From NCBI GenBank assembly GCA_051009015.1, contig JBPCWZ010000058.1, forward strand, positions 1-15,736: a stretch of 15,736 bases of DNA, read 5' to 3'. Below the pieces are notes generated by a model that worked only from the letters and a program-made list of their open reading frames with translations, ran no database searches and was not told the DNA's origin. Numbering within the stretch: position 1 is the stretch's first letter; every line of letters begins with the position of its first letter. The DNA comes from JAHRAH01 sp051009015 (GTDB lineage Bacteria > Pseudomonadota > Gammaproteobacteria > Tethybacterales > Persebacteraceae). Made by a program: the position numbers and the translations under genes. Shown here piece after piece: positions 1 through 7,914 of the stretch.

Positions 1-894
1 ATGCGCCCCGCCGATTTTTTTGTTTTGCGCGAGTTGTCGCGGCGCGGCGGTTTTGTCGCCGCGGGCGATGCGTTGGCTGCGCTGAAAAGATGGCGCGATA
101 ACTATGGCGCGGTGCAAGCAGCCGCAAACGGCGAATGGCGGTTGTGTTATCAACCGCAATGGATTGGCGATGCCAGGTTGCACATGACCGATGCCGTTGT
201 TGTGCATCAGACAAAAAGCACCAATGATGATGCCGCCGGTTTGTCGCCGCCGGTTTTTGTTTTTGCCGAGCACCAAATGTCGGGGCGCGGGCGGCGCGGG
301 CGTTTGTGGTTTTCGTTGCCGGGGGCGGCGGTTTTGTTTTCGGCGCATTTGTCAATGCCGCCGATGGCGCAGGGTTTGACCGTTGCCATTGGCACCGGAT
401 TGTGGCGGGTGTTGAAACAATACGCCGATGTCAGATTGAAATGGCCCAATGATTTGCTGGATGCCCGCGGGCGCAAGATAGGCGGCGTGCTGGCGGAGGC
501 AAAAGGCAAAAGCATTATTATCGGCATCGGCATTAACTTGCAACTGACGCCGCAAATGGCGGCATTGATAAACAAACCGGCGGCGGGGCTTGCCGATACC
601 GCCGATGGTTTGCCGCCGCTTGCCGAGTTGTCGCAGATGCTTGCCGGTGCGGTAAGAGAAACTTGCGCGAAGTTTGCCGCCGATGGTTTGCGTTCGTTTT
701 TGCCGGATGCTTTGCGCGCGCATTTGCCGCAAGTCGGCGATGAAATGACGATAGCGAATGACGCGGGTGCGGGCGAAAAAAACAACAGCGGCATTTTCGC
801 CGGTTTTGCCGATGACGGCGCATTGTTATTAAAAAGCGGCGGCGGCATTGTCCGTTGTTTGTGCGGGGAAGTGCATAATGTGGCTGGCGGTTGA
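1..894 (+). CDS. birA: Biotin--[acetyl-CoA-carboxylase] ligase
   Basis: This cytoplasmic enzyme activates biotin with ATP and attaches it to a lysine of the biotin carboxyl carrier protein. The catalytic core is clear: the TKSTN region near residue 72, the biotinyl-AMP loop GRGRRGRLW at about 96-104, KWPNDLL at about 147, KIGGVLAEA at about 159 with the conserved Lys, and GIGINL at about 175. A C-terminal domain follows. The N-terminal 55 residues resemble the winged-helix part of bifunctional BirA (GGFVAAGDAL and a closing WRLCYQPQWI), but the stretch that normally holds the recognition helix (SRxxI type) looks about ten residues too short. Repressor activity is therefore doubtful. The ATG is the first base of the window, so an upstream start cannot be excluded. 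The 3' end overlaps coaX by 17 bp, a pairing common in gamma- and betaproteobacteria. Confidence 0.93.
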   Translation: MRPADFFVLRELSRRGGFVAAGDALAALKRWRDNYGAVQAAANGEWRLCYQPQWIGDARLHMTDAVVVHQTKSTNDDAAGLSPPVFVFAEHQMSGRGRRGRLWFSLPGAAVLFSAHLSMPPMAQGLTVAIGTGLWRVLKQYADVRLKWPNDLLDARGRKIGGVLAEAKGKSIIIGIGINLQLTPQMAALINKPAAGLADTADGLPPLAELSQMLAGAVRETCAKFAADGLRSFLPDALRAHLPQVGDEMTIANDAGAGEKNNSGIFAGFADDGALLLKSGGGIVRCLCGEVHNVAGG

Positions 895-1579
895 TAGCGG
901 CAACACGCGCATTAAGTGGGCGTTGGTGCGCGGGCGGCGGATGACAAAAACCGGCGCATCATCGCGCGGGCTTTCGGCTTTGGCGGCGGCGGCGCGGAAG
1001 TGCGATGAAGTTGTGATAGCCGATGTCGTTGGCAAAAAGCGGCGCGGCGATATTATGAAAGCATTGCCGGATGCGGTTTGTTTTATTCCGCCGCCGCCTT
1101 TGCGACAGGGCGGGCTGTGCAATCATTACCGCAAGCCGAACGCGCTGGGCATTGACCGATGGCTGGCGATGCTTGCGGCGACGGGCAAAAACAAGGATGC
1201 CGTTATCGCCGATGCCGGAACCGCTTTGACGATAGACGCCCTGACCGGCGATGGCGATTTTATCGGCGGGATAATAGTGCCGGGGGCGAAGTTAATGCGG
1301 CGGGCGTTATCACAAAAAACCGGTTTGGCGGGCGGCGCGTTATTACCGCCGCCGTCTTTGGCTGCCGGACGCGATACGAAGGCGGCGATGGCGGCGGGTA
1401 TTGCGGCGGCGATGGCGGGGGCGGTTTTGGCTTTTCGCCGCCGCGTTTTGCCGCGGGCGGCGATTATAATAACCGGAGGCGATGCGGGAGAGTTGTTGCC
1501 GTGGTTGCCGCGGGCGGTTTTACACAAGCCGCATTTGGTTATGGAAGGCATTATCCGATGGCGCGAGTTGCGATTGTAA
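878..1579 (+). CDS. coaX: Type III pantothenate kinase
   Basis: It phosphorylates pantothenate, the first step of coenzyme A synthesis, in the cytoplasm. The 233-residue protein begins MWLAVDSGNTRIKWALV, the ASKHA-fold phosphate-binding segment with Asp6, Gly8, Asn9 and Thr10. It then has GIDRWLAMLAA at 91-101 and DAGTALTID from residue 112, which are the pantothenate and metal/phosphate signatures of CoaX. The frame is open up to a TTG at 848, but the ATG at 878 places the conserved DSGNT motif at residues 6-10, as usual for the family, and it follows a good ribosome site (GGGGAAG). The gene overlaps birA by 17 bp and the next gene by 22 bp. Length is slightly short but normal for a proteobacterial CoaX. 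Confidence 0.94.
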   Translation: MWLAVDSGNTRIKWALVRGRRMTKTGASSRGLSALAAAARKCDEVVIADVVGKKRRGDIMKALPDAVCFIPPPPLRQGGLCNHYRKPNALGIDRWLAMLAATGKNKDAVIADAGTALTIDALTGDGDFIGGIIVPGAKLMRRALSQKTGLAGGALLPPPSLAAGRDTKAAMAAGIAAAMAGAVLAFRRRVLPRAAIIITGGDAGELLPWLPRAVLHKPHLVMEGIIRWRELRL

Positions 1580-2160
1580 TACTGCGGCGGTGTTTGCCGC
1601 TGTTGCGTTTGCCGGCGTTGTTGTTGTGCGCGCCGTTTGCGGCGGCGGCGGCGGGCGATGACGGCGGCGACTTTGCCGTCCGCGATGTCTGGCTGCAAAA
1701 AACCCCCGAAGGTTATGCGGTGCAGGCGGATTTGGCGGTTGCCGACAGTCAAAAACTGCGGGCGATTCTCAAAAGCGGCATTACCCTGCGGATGCATCTG
1801 GAGATGCGTTTTTTGCGCGAGCGAAACTGGTGGCTGGACGAAGATTTGGGTTTTGTCACCTGGGAACCTTCGCTTTCGTTTGATTCATTGTTGTCGCGTT
1901 ATGTTGTCGTTAGCGGCGGGCGCAAGACCGGTTATGATTCGCTGAGCGCGGCTTTGGGGCGGCTGGGGCGTTTGCGGGCGCGCTCGTCGGACAACCCGGG
2001 CTTTGCCCGCATGCGCGAACTTAAAGGCGTGTATATCATCGCGCAGTTTGAAGCGGATATCGGCAACTTGTCGGCGCCGATGCAAGTGGATTTATTGACA
2101 GATGACGGCTGGGATACTTCATCCGGCTGGCGGCGTTTTGTGCTGCAGGTGCGCGATTGA
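1558..2160 (+). CDS. DUF4390 family exported protein
   Basis: This 200-residue protein of unknown function looks like the DUF4390 family, usually encoded directly upstream of an NtrY-like sensor kinase. Residues about 5-32 form a hydrophobic stretch ending in an alanine-rich cleavage-like region before AGDDGGDF, so it is probably exported or membrane-anchored. The rest is a soluble domain with features such as RERNWWLDE, TWEPSLSFD, RYVV and a closing SSGWRRFVLQVRD. I chose the ATG at 1558 because GGAAGG lies nine bases before it and because the longer open frame upstream only shadows coaX. The stop overlaps the ntrY start (TGATG). An inferred role is a periplasmic accessory of the adjacent kinase; no enzymatic motif is visible. 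Confidence 0.8.
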   Translation: MARVAIVILRRCLPLLRLPALLLCAPFAAAAAGDDGGDFAVRDVWLQKTPEGYAVQADLAVADSQKLRAILKSGITLRMHLEMRFLRERNWWLDEDLGFVTWEPSLSFDSLLSRYVVVSGGRKTGYDSLSAALGRLGRLRARSSDNPGFARMRELKGVYIIAQFEADIGNLSAPMQVDLLTDDGWDTSSGWRRFVLQVRD

Positions 2161-4220
2161 TGCGTTTTGTGCCGGTTATTATTTTGACGGCACTGGCGCT
2201 TGTGGCGCTGGTGTTGACTCAGGCGGCGACTTTTCAATCTCCTCATCTTGCAGAGTGGTTTGTGCCGCTTTTGGCGGCGGACGGCGTTTTGATATTGATT
2301 ATTTTTGCCGCGGTTTGCGCGATGGCATTGCGCATTGCCGCCGACTGGCGAAAGAATGCCCCGGGCGGAAGATTGGCTTTGCGTTTGGGCGGCGTGTTGC
2401 TGGCGGTAGCATTATTGCCGTCGGTTTTGTTATACGGCGTATCAACGGCGGGCATTTTTCGCAGCATTGATTCATGGTTTGCGACTCCGCTGGGGCGGGC
2501 TTTTGAACAGGGCGAGGCATTTGGCAAGAGCGTGCTGGAAGGCGAGTTTGCGGGATTGGAGACCGTCGCCCGCGATATGGCGGGCAATCTTGGCGGGCGC
2601 GACAGTTTGCCTTTTTGGGTTGAAGATTTTCGCCTGTTTCATCAGTTGGACGGCGTGGCGTTATACGACAACAGCGGGCGCGCTTTGGCGACAAGCGGCA
2701 AAGGAGAGCAGGAGCGATTATCGGGCATTGCATTGGAAGCACTGCAAGCGGAAACTTCGCATCGCGATTTGACCGGCGGCGGCATTGCGGTTGTATTGCG
2801 GTTGCCTTCGGGGGCGGGGGCATATGCGGTGCGTTTGGTGCGCCCGTTGCCGGCGGAGTTGCTGGCGGGTTTGCGCGAAGTGGAGTTGGGACAGCGCGAA
2901 TACAACAACTTGCTGGCGGTGCGGCGCGGTTTGCGCTTGTCGTTTTTGATAACTTTGACTTTGGCATTTTTTATGATACTGCTGGCGGCGGCGGCGGCGG
3001 CTTTGTGGCTGGGGCGGCGTTTGGCGCATCCGTTGGTAACGATGGCGGATGCGACAGCGGCGGTCGGACATGGCGATTTCAGCCGCAGATTACCGGAGAG
3101 CGGTTCGGATGAGATAGCGCGTTTGAACCGGGCTTTTAATGCAATGGTAGATGACCTGGCGGATTCGCGCCGGACATTGGACGAGCGTCAGGCGGCATTG
3201 ACAAAAGCAAACTTATATTTGGAAAACCTGCTGGCATCATTGACATCCGGCGTGCTGGTATTTGACGACAGCGGCAAACTCGCGCGGGCGAATGACGGCG
3301 CATCGCGGCTTTTGCAAACCGACATGCGCAAGTTTATCGGCGCAAAAATACGCGGCAATGCGGCGATAGCGGCGATAAACGAAACCATAGCGGCGGCGGA
3401 TTATGAAGTACAGGAGCGGCGGATAGCGGGCCCGGCGGATGCGACATTGGTAGCGCGCACGAGGCGTCTGCCGCCGGAGGCGGGCGGTGCGGCTTTGGTG
3501 GTCATTGTGGATATCACGAGGCAGATGCGGGAGGAGCGCGAGGCGGCATGGGAAGAAGCATCGCGGCGTTTTGCGCATGAGATAAAGAATCCATTGACGC
3601 CGATACGATTGGCGGCGGAGCGTTTGGGGCGCAAACTTGCGGCAAAACTGCCGACAGCGGAAAAAGAAACACTGGCAAGATTGGTGACGACGATTGTGAA
3701 TCAGGTTGATGCGATGCGTCAGATGGTGGATTCTTTCAGGGACACCGGCGGCGAACAAAAACTTTTGCCGGAACCGGTGGATTTGGCGTCATTGGTGCGC
3801 GAGGTAGCGCGTTTGTATGAGCGCGCGGATTTGCGTTTGATATTGGATTTGCCGAACGAGACGCGCCCGGTCGCGGCGACTCCGCTTGCCTTGCGTCAGG
3901 TTTTGCACAACTTGCTGAGCAATGCCGATGCCGCGGTATCCAGGATGGACAAGCCGCATATTCATGTCAGCGCGGTTTTTTTGGCGGATGCGGCGGTTTT
4001 GACGGTAACCGACAACGGCGGCGGTTTGCCGGAGGAAGTCGCCGGAAAGATCTTTGAGCCGTATGTAACGACAAAGCCCGGCGGCACGGGTTTGGGCTTG
4101 TCGGAAGCGCGCAAGGCATTGACATCAATGAACGGCAGCATCACCGTCAAAAACCACAACAAAGGCGCCCGCGCCCAAATCCGCCTGCCCCTGCACAACA
4201 AAACCCCAAAAGACGAATAA
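2160..4220 (+). CDS. ntrY: NtrY-like membrane sensor histidine kinase
   Basis: A 686-residue two-component sensor kinase of the NtrY type. Order of parts: transmembrane segments at about 4-22, 34-58 and 73-95; an extracytoplasmic region of roughly 160 residues; a further transmembrane segment at about 260-285; a HAMP linker (RRLAHPL to about 340); a PAS-like domain at about 345-445 (GVLVFDDSGKLARAND); then the kinase core. The core has the H box FAHEIKNPLTPI with phospho-acceptor His473, an N box (HNLLSNADAAV, about 585-595), a G1 box DNGGG from Asp618 and a G2 box GTGLGLS near 642. The kinase therefore looks intact. The ATG at 2160 overlaps the preceding stop; a TTG one codon earlier is also possible. 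Family members normally pair with the response regulator NtrX, but no such gene follows here. The last 80 bases switch abruptly from G/T-rich to C/A-rich. Confidence 0.9.
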   Translation: MRFVPVIILTALALVALVLTQAATFQSPHLAEWFVPLLAADGVLILIIFAAVCAMALRIAADWRKNAPGGRLALRLGGVLLAVALLPSVLLYGVSTAGIFRSIDSWFATPLGRAFEQGEAFGKSVLEGEFAGLETVARDMAGNLGGRDSLPFWVEDFRLFHQLDGVALYDNSGRALATSGKGEQERLSGIALEALQAETSHRDLTGGGIAVVLRLPSGAGAYAVRLVRPLPAELLAGLREVELGQREYNNLLAVRRGLRLSFLITLTLAFFMILLAAAAAALWLGRRLAHPLVTMADATAAVGHGDFSRRLPESGSDEIARLNRAFNAMVDDLADSRRTLDERQAALTKANLYLENLLASLTSGVLVFDDSGKLARANDGASRLLQTDMRKFIGAKIRGNAAIAAINETIAAADYEVQERRIAGPADATLVARTRRLPPEAGGAALVVIVDITRQMREEREAAWEEASRRFAHEIKNPLTPIRLAAERLGRKLAAKLPTAEKETLARLVTTIVNQVDAMRQMVDSFRDTGGEQKLLPEPVDLASLVREVARLYERADLRLILDLPNETRPVAATPLALRQVLHNLLSNADAAVSRMDKPHIHVSAVFLADAAVLTVTDNGGGLPEEVAGKIFEPYVTTKPGGTGLGLSEARKALTSMNGSITVKNHNKGARAQIRLPLHNKTPKDE

Positions 4221-4225
4221 CCCCC
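4141..4225 (+). terminator. C-rich, G-poor tract, possible Rho loading region
   Basis: Across 4141-4220 I count 32 C and 11 G on the coding strand, whereas the preceding ntrY sequence is clearly G-rich. C-over-G, unstructured, A-rich RNA at the end of a transcription unit is the known character of Rho utilisation regions. No intrinsic terminator with a T tract follows; the only hairpin (CGCCA-TATT-TGGCG, 4229-4242) lacks one. This is inference from composition only. Confidence 0.3.
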
Positions 4226-4254
4226 TTTCGCCATATTTGGCGGGCGGCGCGGGT

Positions 4255-4260
4255 TATAAT
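4255..4260 (+). promoter_or_regulatory. Candidate -10 box for the hsd operon
   Basis: A perfect TATAAT sits 35 bases before the hsdR ATG in the only gap between ntrY and hsdR. No convincing -35 hexamer lies 16-18 bases upstream; the closest TTG-starting hexamer, TTGGCG at 4237, is only 12 bases away. Transcription from this box would begin near 4266-4268, inside the left arm of the adjacent palindrome. Confidence 0.5.
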
Positions 4261-4264
4261 CATT

Positions 4265-4287
4265 CTTTTGCGCGGGGGGCGCAAAAG
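4265..4287. promoter_or_regulatory. Palindrome at the hsdR start, hairpin or operator
   Basis: CTTTTGCGC, a loop of five G, then GCGCAAAAG form a perfect inverted repeat with 9-bp arms. It lies between the TATAAT box and the hsdR ATG and covers the predicted transcription start. It could be a dimeric repressor site or a stem-loop at the 5' end of the mRNA that ends eight bases before the start codon. No T tract follows, so it is not a typical terminator for ntrY. Confidence 0.5.
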
Positions 4288-4295
4288 CCAAAAAG

Positions 4296-6683
4296 ATGAC
4301 GACAGAGAACTACAGCGAATCCGACACGCGGGCGAAGTTGATAACGCCGTCATTGTTGCGGCGCAACTGGACGGAGGATATGATACGCCGCGAAGAGACG
4401 GCGGGCGCGATATTGATGGATGAGCAAGGCGCATACCGCAGCGACAAGAAGCGGATAATGGATTATGTATTGCGCGTTATTCCAAAAGAAGGCGCGCAAC
4501 AAGTTGCCGTTGCGCTTGTGGAAGCAAAGAGCAACGACAAATCGCCGGGCGCGGGTTTGGAGCAGGCGAGGCATTATAGGCGTCTTGTCCATGTGCCTTT
4601 TGCATATTCCACCAATGGCTATCGTTTTGTGGAATACGACCACAGCACGGGCAAAACTTCGGATGCGCGGGATATGGCGCATTTTCCAACGCCGGATGAT
4701 TTACGCCGCCGCTACGAGGAATATGTCGGTTTCGGCTTGGACGAGGAATGCGCCAAACCTTTGATAACGCCATATGTAGAAGGCGAAGGCGGGCGGCGGT
4801 ATTATCAGGATGCCGCCATTCGCGCCGCATTGGAAAAGATAGCGGCGGATGAAAAAACAAACAAGCCGCCGCGGGTATTATTAAGTTTGGCGACCGGCGC
4901 GGGCAAAACTTTCATAGCAACGCATTTATTAAAGCGGTTGCGCGATGCCGGAAGGATGCGCCGCGCTTTGTTTTTGTGCGACCGCGATGCTTTGCGCGGT
5001 CAGGCGCTTGATGATTTTGTTGATATTTTCGGCAACGATGCCGCGGCGGTGCGGCGCGGCAAAGACGGCGAAAACGAAGCCAAATACGCCCGTGTGCATA
5101 TAGCGACATATCAAACGCTTGGCATATCCGGCGATAAGGCGGATGATGACAATCAATCTTTTGCGATGGAGCATTATCCGCCCGACCATTTCAGCCATAT
5201 CATCATAGACGAGTGTCATCGTTCGGCGTGGGGCAAGTGGTCGGAGATATTGGACCGCAACCCGAAAGCGGCGCAAATCGGCTTGACAGCGACACCGCGC
5301 AAGATTGGCGGCGATGAAAGCGGCGAAGACAAACAAATAAGCGCGGACAATCACAGGCATTTTGGCGAGCCGGTATATTCCTATTCTTTATCGCAGGGCG
5401 GGGCGGACGGTTATTTGGCGCGTTGCAACATAAGCACGGCAAATGTCAGTTTGGACAACACCGGCATTTTGCGGGATGAACTAATCCAACACAATCCGGA
5501 GGATTATAAAAGCGGCGAAATGCTGGCGGAAGAGCAGTTGAAGGATGCCTATCAAGGGCAGCATTTTGACAACAAACTCATTTTGCCCGACCGCATCAAT
5601 GCGATGTGCGGGCATTTGTTTGACAATCTCATCGCAAACGGCGGCGGCGACCCGCGCCAAAAAACGATAATCTTTTGCGCCAGCGACATACACGCGAGGG
5701 AAGTTGCGACAAAGATGAATAATCTTTATGCCGACTGGTGCGGCAAAAGAGGCGAAAAAATCGCCGACCCCTATGCTTTTCGCTGCACTGCCGACTCGGA
5801 AGGCAACAAGGTACTGCCGGACTTCAAAGGCAACGACGGGAATTATTTTGTGGCGACGACGGTGGAGTTGCTGACGACGGGCGTGAACATTACGCGCCTG
5901 CGCAACATCGTGTTTTTCAAGTATGTCAGTTCGCCGATAGCCCTGCATCAGATGATAGGCAGGGGCGCGCGCATAGACGAGGAAAACAACAAACTGGCTT
6001 TTTCGGTTTATGACTACACGGATGCAACGAGTTTGCTCGGCAAAGATGATTGGCAGCCGCCCAAAGGCGGCGGCGGCAAAAGGCGGCGCATTATGCCGGA
6101 ACAAAAGCCGATGCCGCTTGCCGGTGGTTTTGTGGTGCACATCGCCGACACCGGCGATTATGTCGGATGGGAAGAGGAAGACGGCACGCAAACTCGCATA
6201 AGCACGGAGGAATATCGCAAGCGGCTGGCGAGCAGGTTATTACAGCGGATACAAAGTGCCGACCATCTCCGCGCCGAATGGGTGGATACAAAAAAGCGGG
6301 CGGCGCTATTGAAGTTTTTGGCGGAAGACAAAGCCGCGCCCCATGTGCTGGGCAGGTTATTGGCAAAGGGGGAATATGACGATTATGACATATTGGCAGA
6401 ATCCGCTTTTGGCGTTATGTCGCGCACACGGAAAGAGCGCGCCGAAGCGTTTGACGGCAAAAACCAAGAATGGCTGAAAGCATTTGAACAAGCGCCGCAC
6501 AAAACCATATTGGCGCTGGCGCGTTTGTTTGCCCTTGGCGGCATTGAAGAGTTGGAAAGCGACGAAGTATTTAATGCCAATTCGGTGGAAGATGCCGGGG
6601 GTTTTGACGCATTGCAAAGCGTCAGCGGCGCGACTCCGAAAGCGTTGTTAGACGAGATTAAAAAGCGGTTGTTTGCGGCATGA
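4296..6683 (+). CDS. hsdR: Type I restriction enzyme R subunit (EcoEI-like)
   Basis: This is the ATP-driven translocase and nuclease subunit of a type I restriction complex; with HsdS and HsdM it cuts unmethylated DNA away from the recognition site. The N-terminal nuclease has Asp56 (MDYVL) and Glu76-Ala-Lys78 (VEAK), the PD-(D/E)xK pattern, followed by the QARHYRRL segment. The superfamily 2 motor has Walker A GAGKT at 201-205, DECH at 305-308, LTATPR at 330-335 and QMIGRGAR from 552. The C-terminal region (about 650-795) resembles the EcoEI_R_C domain. Its 795 residues match the EcoEI/EcoAI class in length. The ATG is fixed by an in-frame stop at 4257-4259 with no other start between; the ribosome site is weak. 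The stop overlaps hsdS by four bases (ATGA). Confidence 0.95.
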   Translation: MTTENYSESDTRAKLITPSLLRRNWTEDMIRREETAGAILMDEQGAYRSDKKRIMDYVLRVIPKEGAQQVAVALVEAKSNDKSPGAGLEQARHYRRLVHVPFAYSTNGYRFVEYDHSTGKTSDARDMAHFPTPDDLRRRYEEYVGFGLDEECAKPLITPYVEGEGGRRYYQDAAIRAALEKIAADEKTNKPPRVLLSLATGAGKTFIATHLLKRLRDAGRMRRALFLCDRDALRGQALDDFVDIFGNDAAAVRRGKDGENEAKYARVHIATYQTLGISGDKADDDNQSFAMEHYPPDHFSHIIIDECHRSAWGKWSEILDRNPKAAQIGLTATPRKIGGDESGEDKQISADNHRHFGEPVYSYSLSQGGADGYLARCNISTANVSLDNTGILRDELIQHNPEDYKSGEMLAEEQLKDAYQGQHFDNKLILPDRINAMCGHLFDNLIANGGGDPRQKTIIFCASDIHAREVATKMNNLYADWCGKRGEKIADPYAFRCTADSEGNKVLPDFKGNDGNYFVATTVELLTTGVNITRLRNIVFFKYVSSPIALHQMIGRGARIDEENNKLAFSVYDYTDATSLLGKDDWQPPKGGGGKRRRIMPEQKPMPLAGGFVVHIADTGDYVGWEEEDGTQTRISTEEYRKRLASRLLQRIQSADHLRAEWVDTKKRAALLKFLAEDKAAPHVLGRLLAKGEYDDYDILAESAFGVMSRTRKERAEAFDGKNQEWLKAFEQAPHKTILALARLFALGGIEELESDEVFNANSVEDAGGFDALQSVSGATPKALLDEIKKRLFAA

Positions 6684-7909
6684 GTGAGTTAAGAAAACTG
6701 CCGTCCGGCTGGCGGTGGGCGAAGTTGGGCGAAGTGTGCGATGTTGTCAAGGGCGTTACGCCGCGCCGCGAATGGTATACCGCCGAAGGTGTGCGTATTG
6801 TTAAATTCCGCGATATCAAAGCGGGAAAACTAAATTGGGAGCCGGGCGTGAATAGTTATGTGCCGGATTCCCGCATTCCCCGATTAAGGAAACTGCGCAC
6901 CGGAATGACGCTTGTCGGCGCGGATGCCCACAACCCGGAATACATTGGCAAAAAGGTTTGCTTTGTCCGGATAATTCCGGAAAACCCCGCTTTCTTTTCC
7001 GGCGAACTGATGTCCTTTCAATCAAAGGATGCGGAATGCATAGCGGATGAATGGTCCTTTTTGTGGCTTTCATCGGCGGCTGGCTATGAAGCCGTGCAGA
7101 ATAAGGTTAGCGGAATGCATCTTAATGCTAACCCCGCGAAAGAAATACCGATTCCTCTGCCGCCGTTGCCGAAACAAAACCACATCATCAAACTTTTTAA
7201 CCGCCAAATGGCGGAAGTGGAAAAGATGCGGCTTGCCGCCGAGGAGAAAGTTGCGGCGGTGTGTTTGTTGCCGTCCGCTTTGTTGCGCGAAGTTTTCCCC
7301 TATAACAAAAACGATAAACTCCCCGACGGTTGGGATTTGGTGAAGTTGGGCGAAGTCATCTCGGAAATGAAAGATGGCGGGACGCCGCCGCGCAAAAACC
7401 CCGATAACTTCGGCGGTGATATTAACTGGTGCGTGGTTAAAGATATCCGCCCTGAAATATGGCAGACGAAAGAAAACCTGACGGAAAAGGGGTTGCAAAA
7501 CTGCTCGGCAAAAGTTTGGGATGCCGGGTCGGTCATTATCTCTTTGGGCGCGACAATCGGCAATGTCGGCATCGCCAAAATTCCGGTTGCAACAAAGCAG
7601 GGGCTTTCGGGCATTGTGGTTAACTCCGAAAAGATAACGCCCGAATATCTTTATTATGTGCTGCGGCACAACAAAGATTTTATTTTATCGCTGGCAAGCG
7701 GGACAACAATAAAAGAAGTTCGCCCATCCCGTCTGCAGGAGAAACTGACTTTTCCATTGCCGCCATTACCGGAGCAGAGGCAACAAGTAAAACTGCTTAA
7801 CCATCAATTGGCGGCGGCGGCAAAAGCACAACAAGCCGCCGATGAAGAATTGAATGCCATTAACGCACTTCCGGGCGCATTATTACGGCAGGCATTTGCG
7901 ATAGAATAA
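6680..7909 (+). CDS. hsdS: Type I restriction-modification specificity subunit
   Basis: It is the DNA-recognition subunit of the type I complex and sets the bipartite target for both methylation and cutting. The 409 residues split into two similar halves offset by about 200-207 residues. Each begins LPSGWRWAKLGEV (7) or LPDGWDLVKLGEV (214), continues with a variable target recognition domain, and ends with PLPPLPKQN (about 157) or PLPPLPEQR (about 357), a helical spacer, and LPSALLREVF or LPGALLRQAF. The two recognition domains are clearly different, so the target is probably asymmetric. At DNA level GAAGTTGGGCGAAGT is repeated exactly at 6721-6735 and 7342-7356. The gene is coupled to hsdR by ATGA and lies five bases before hsdM. 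No frameshift or truncation is visible. Confidence 0.94.
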   Translation: MSELRKLPSGWRWAKLGEVCDVVKGVTPRREWYTAEGVRIVKFRDIKAGKLNWEPGVNSYVPDSRIPRLRKLRTGMTLVGADAHNPEYIGKKVCFVRIIPENPAFFSGELMSFQSKDAECIADEWSFLWLSSAAGYEAVQNKVSGMHLNANPAKEIPIPLPPLPKQNHIIKLFNRQMAEVEKMRLAAEEKVAAVCLLPSALLREVFPYNKNDKLPDGWDLVKLGEVISEMKDGGTPPRKNPDNFGGDINWCVVKDIRPEIWQTKENLTEKGLQNCSAKVWDAGSVIISLGATIGNVGIAKIPVATKQGLSGIVVNSEKITPEYLYYVLRHNKDFILSLASGTTIKEVRPSRLQEKLTFPLPPLPEQRQQVKLLNHQLAAAAKAQQAADEELNAINALPGALLRQAFAIE

Positions 7910-7914
7910 CCGCT

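Noticed and set aside
1159..1557. N-terminal extension of the DUF4390 frame
   Set aside because: The extra 133 codons lie inside coaX in another frame and encode a Gly/Arg-rich sequence; a good ribosome site precedes the ATG at 1558.
4229..4242. Hairpin CGCCA-TATT-TGGCG as ntrY terminator
   Set aside because: The stem is only five pairs and no T run follows, so intrinsic termination is unlikely.
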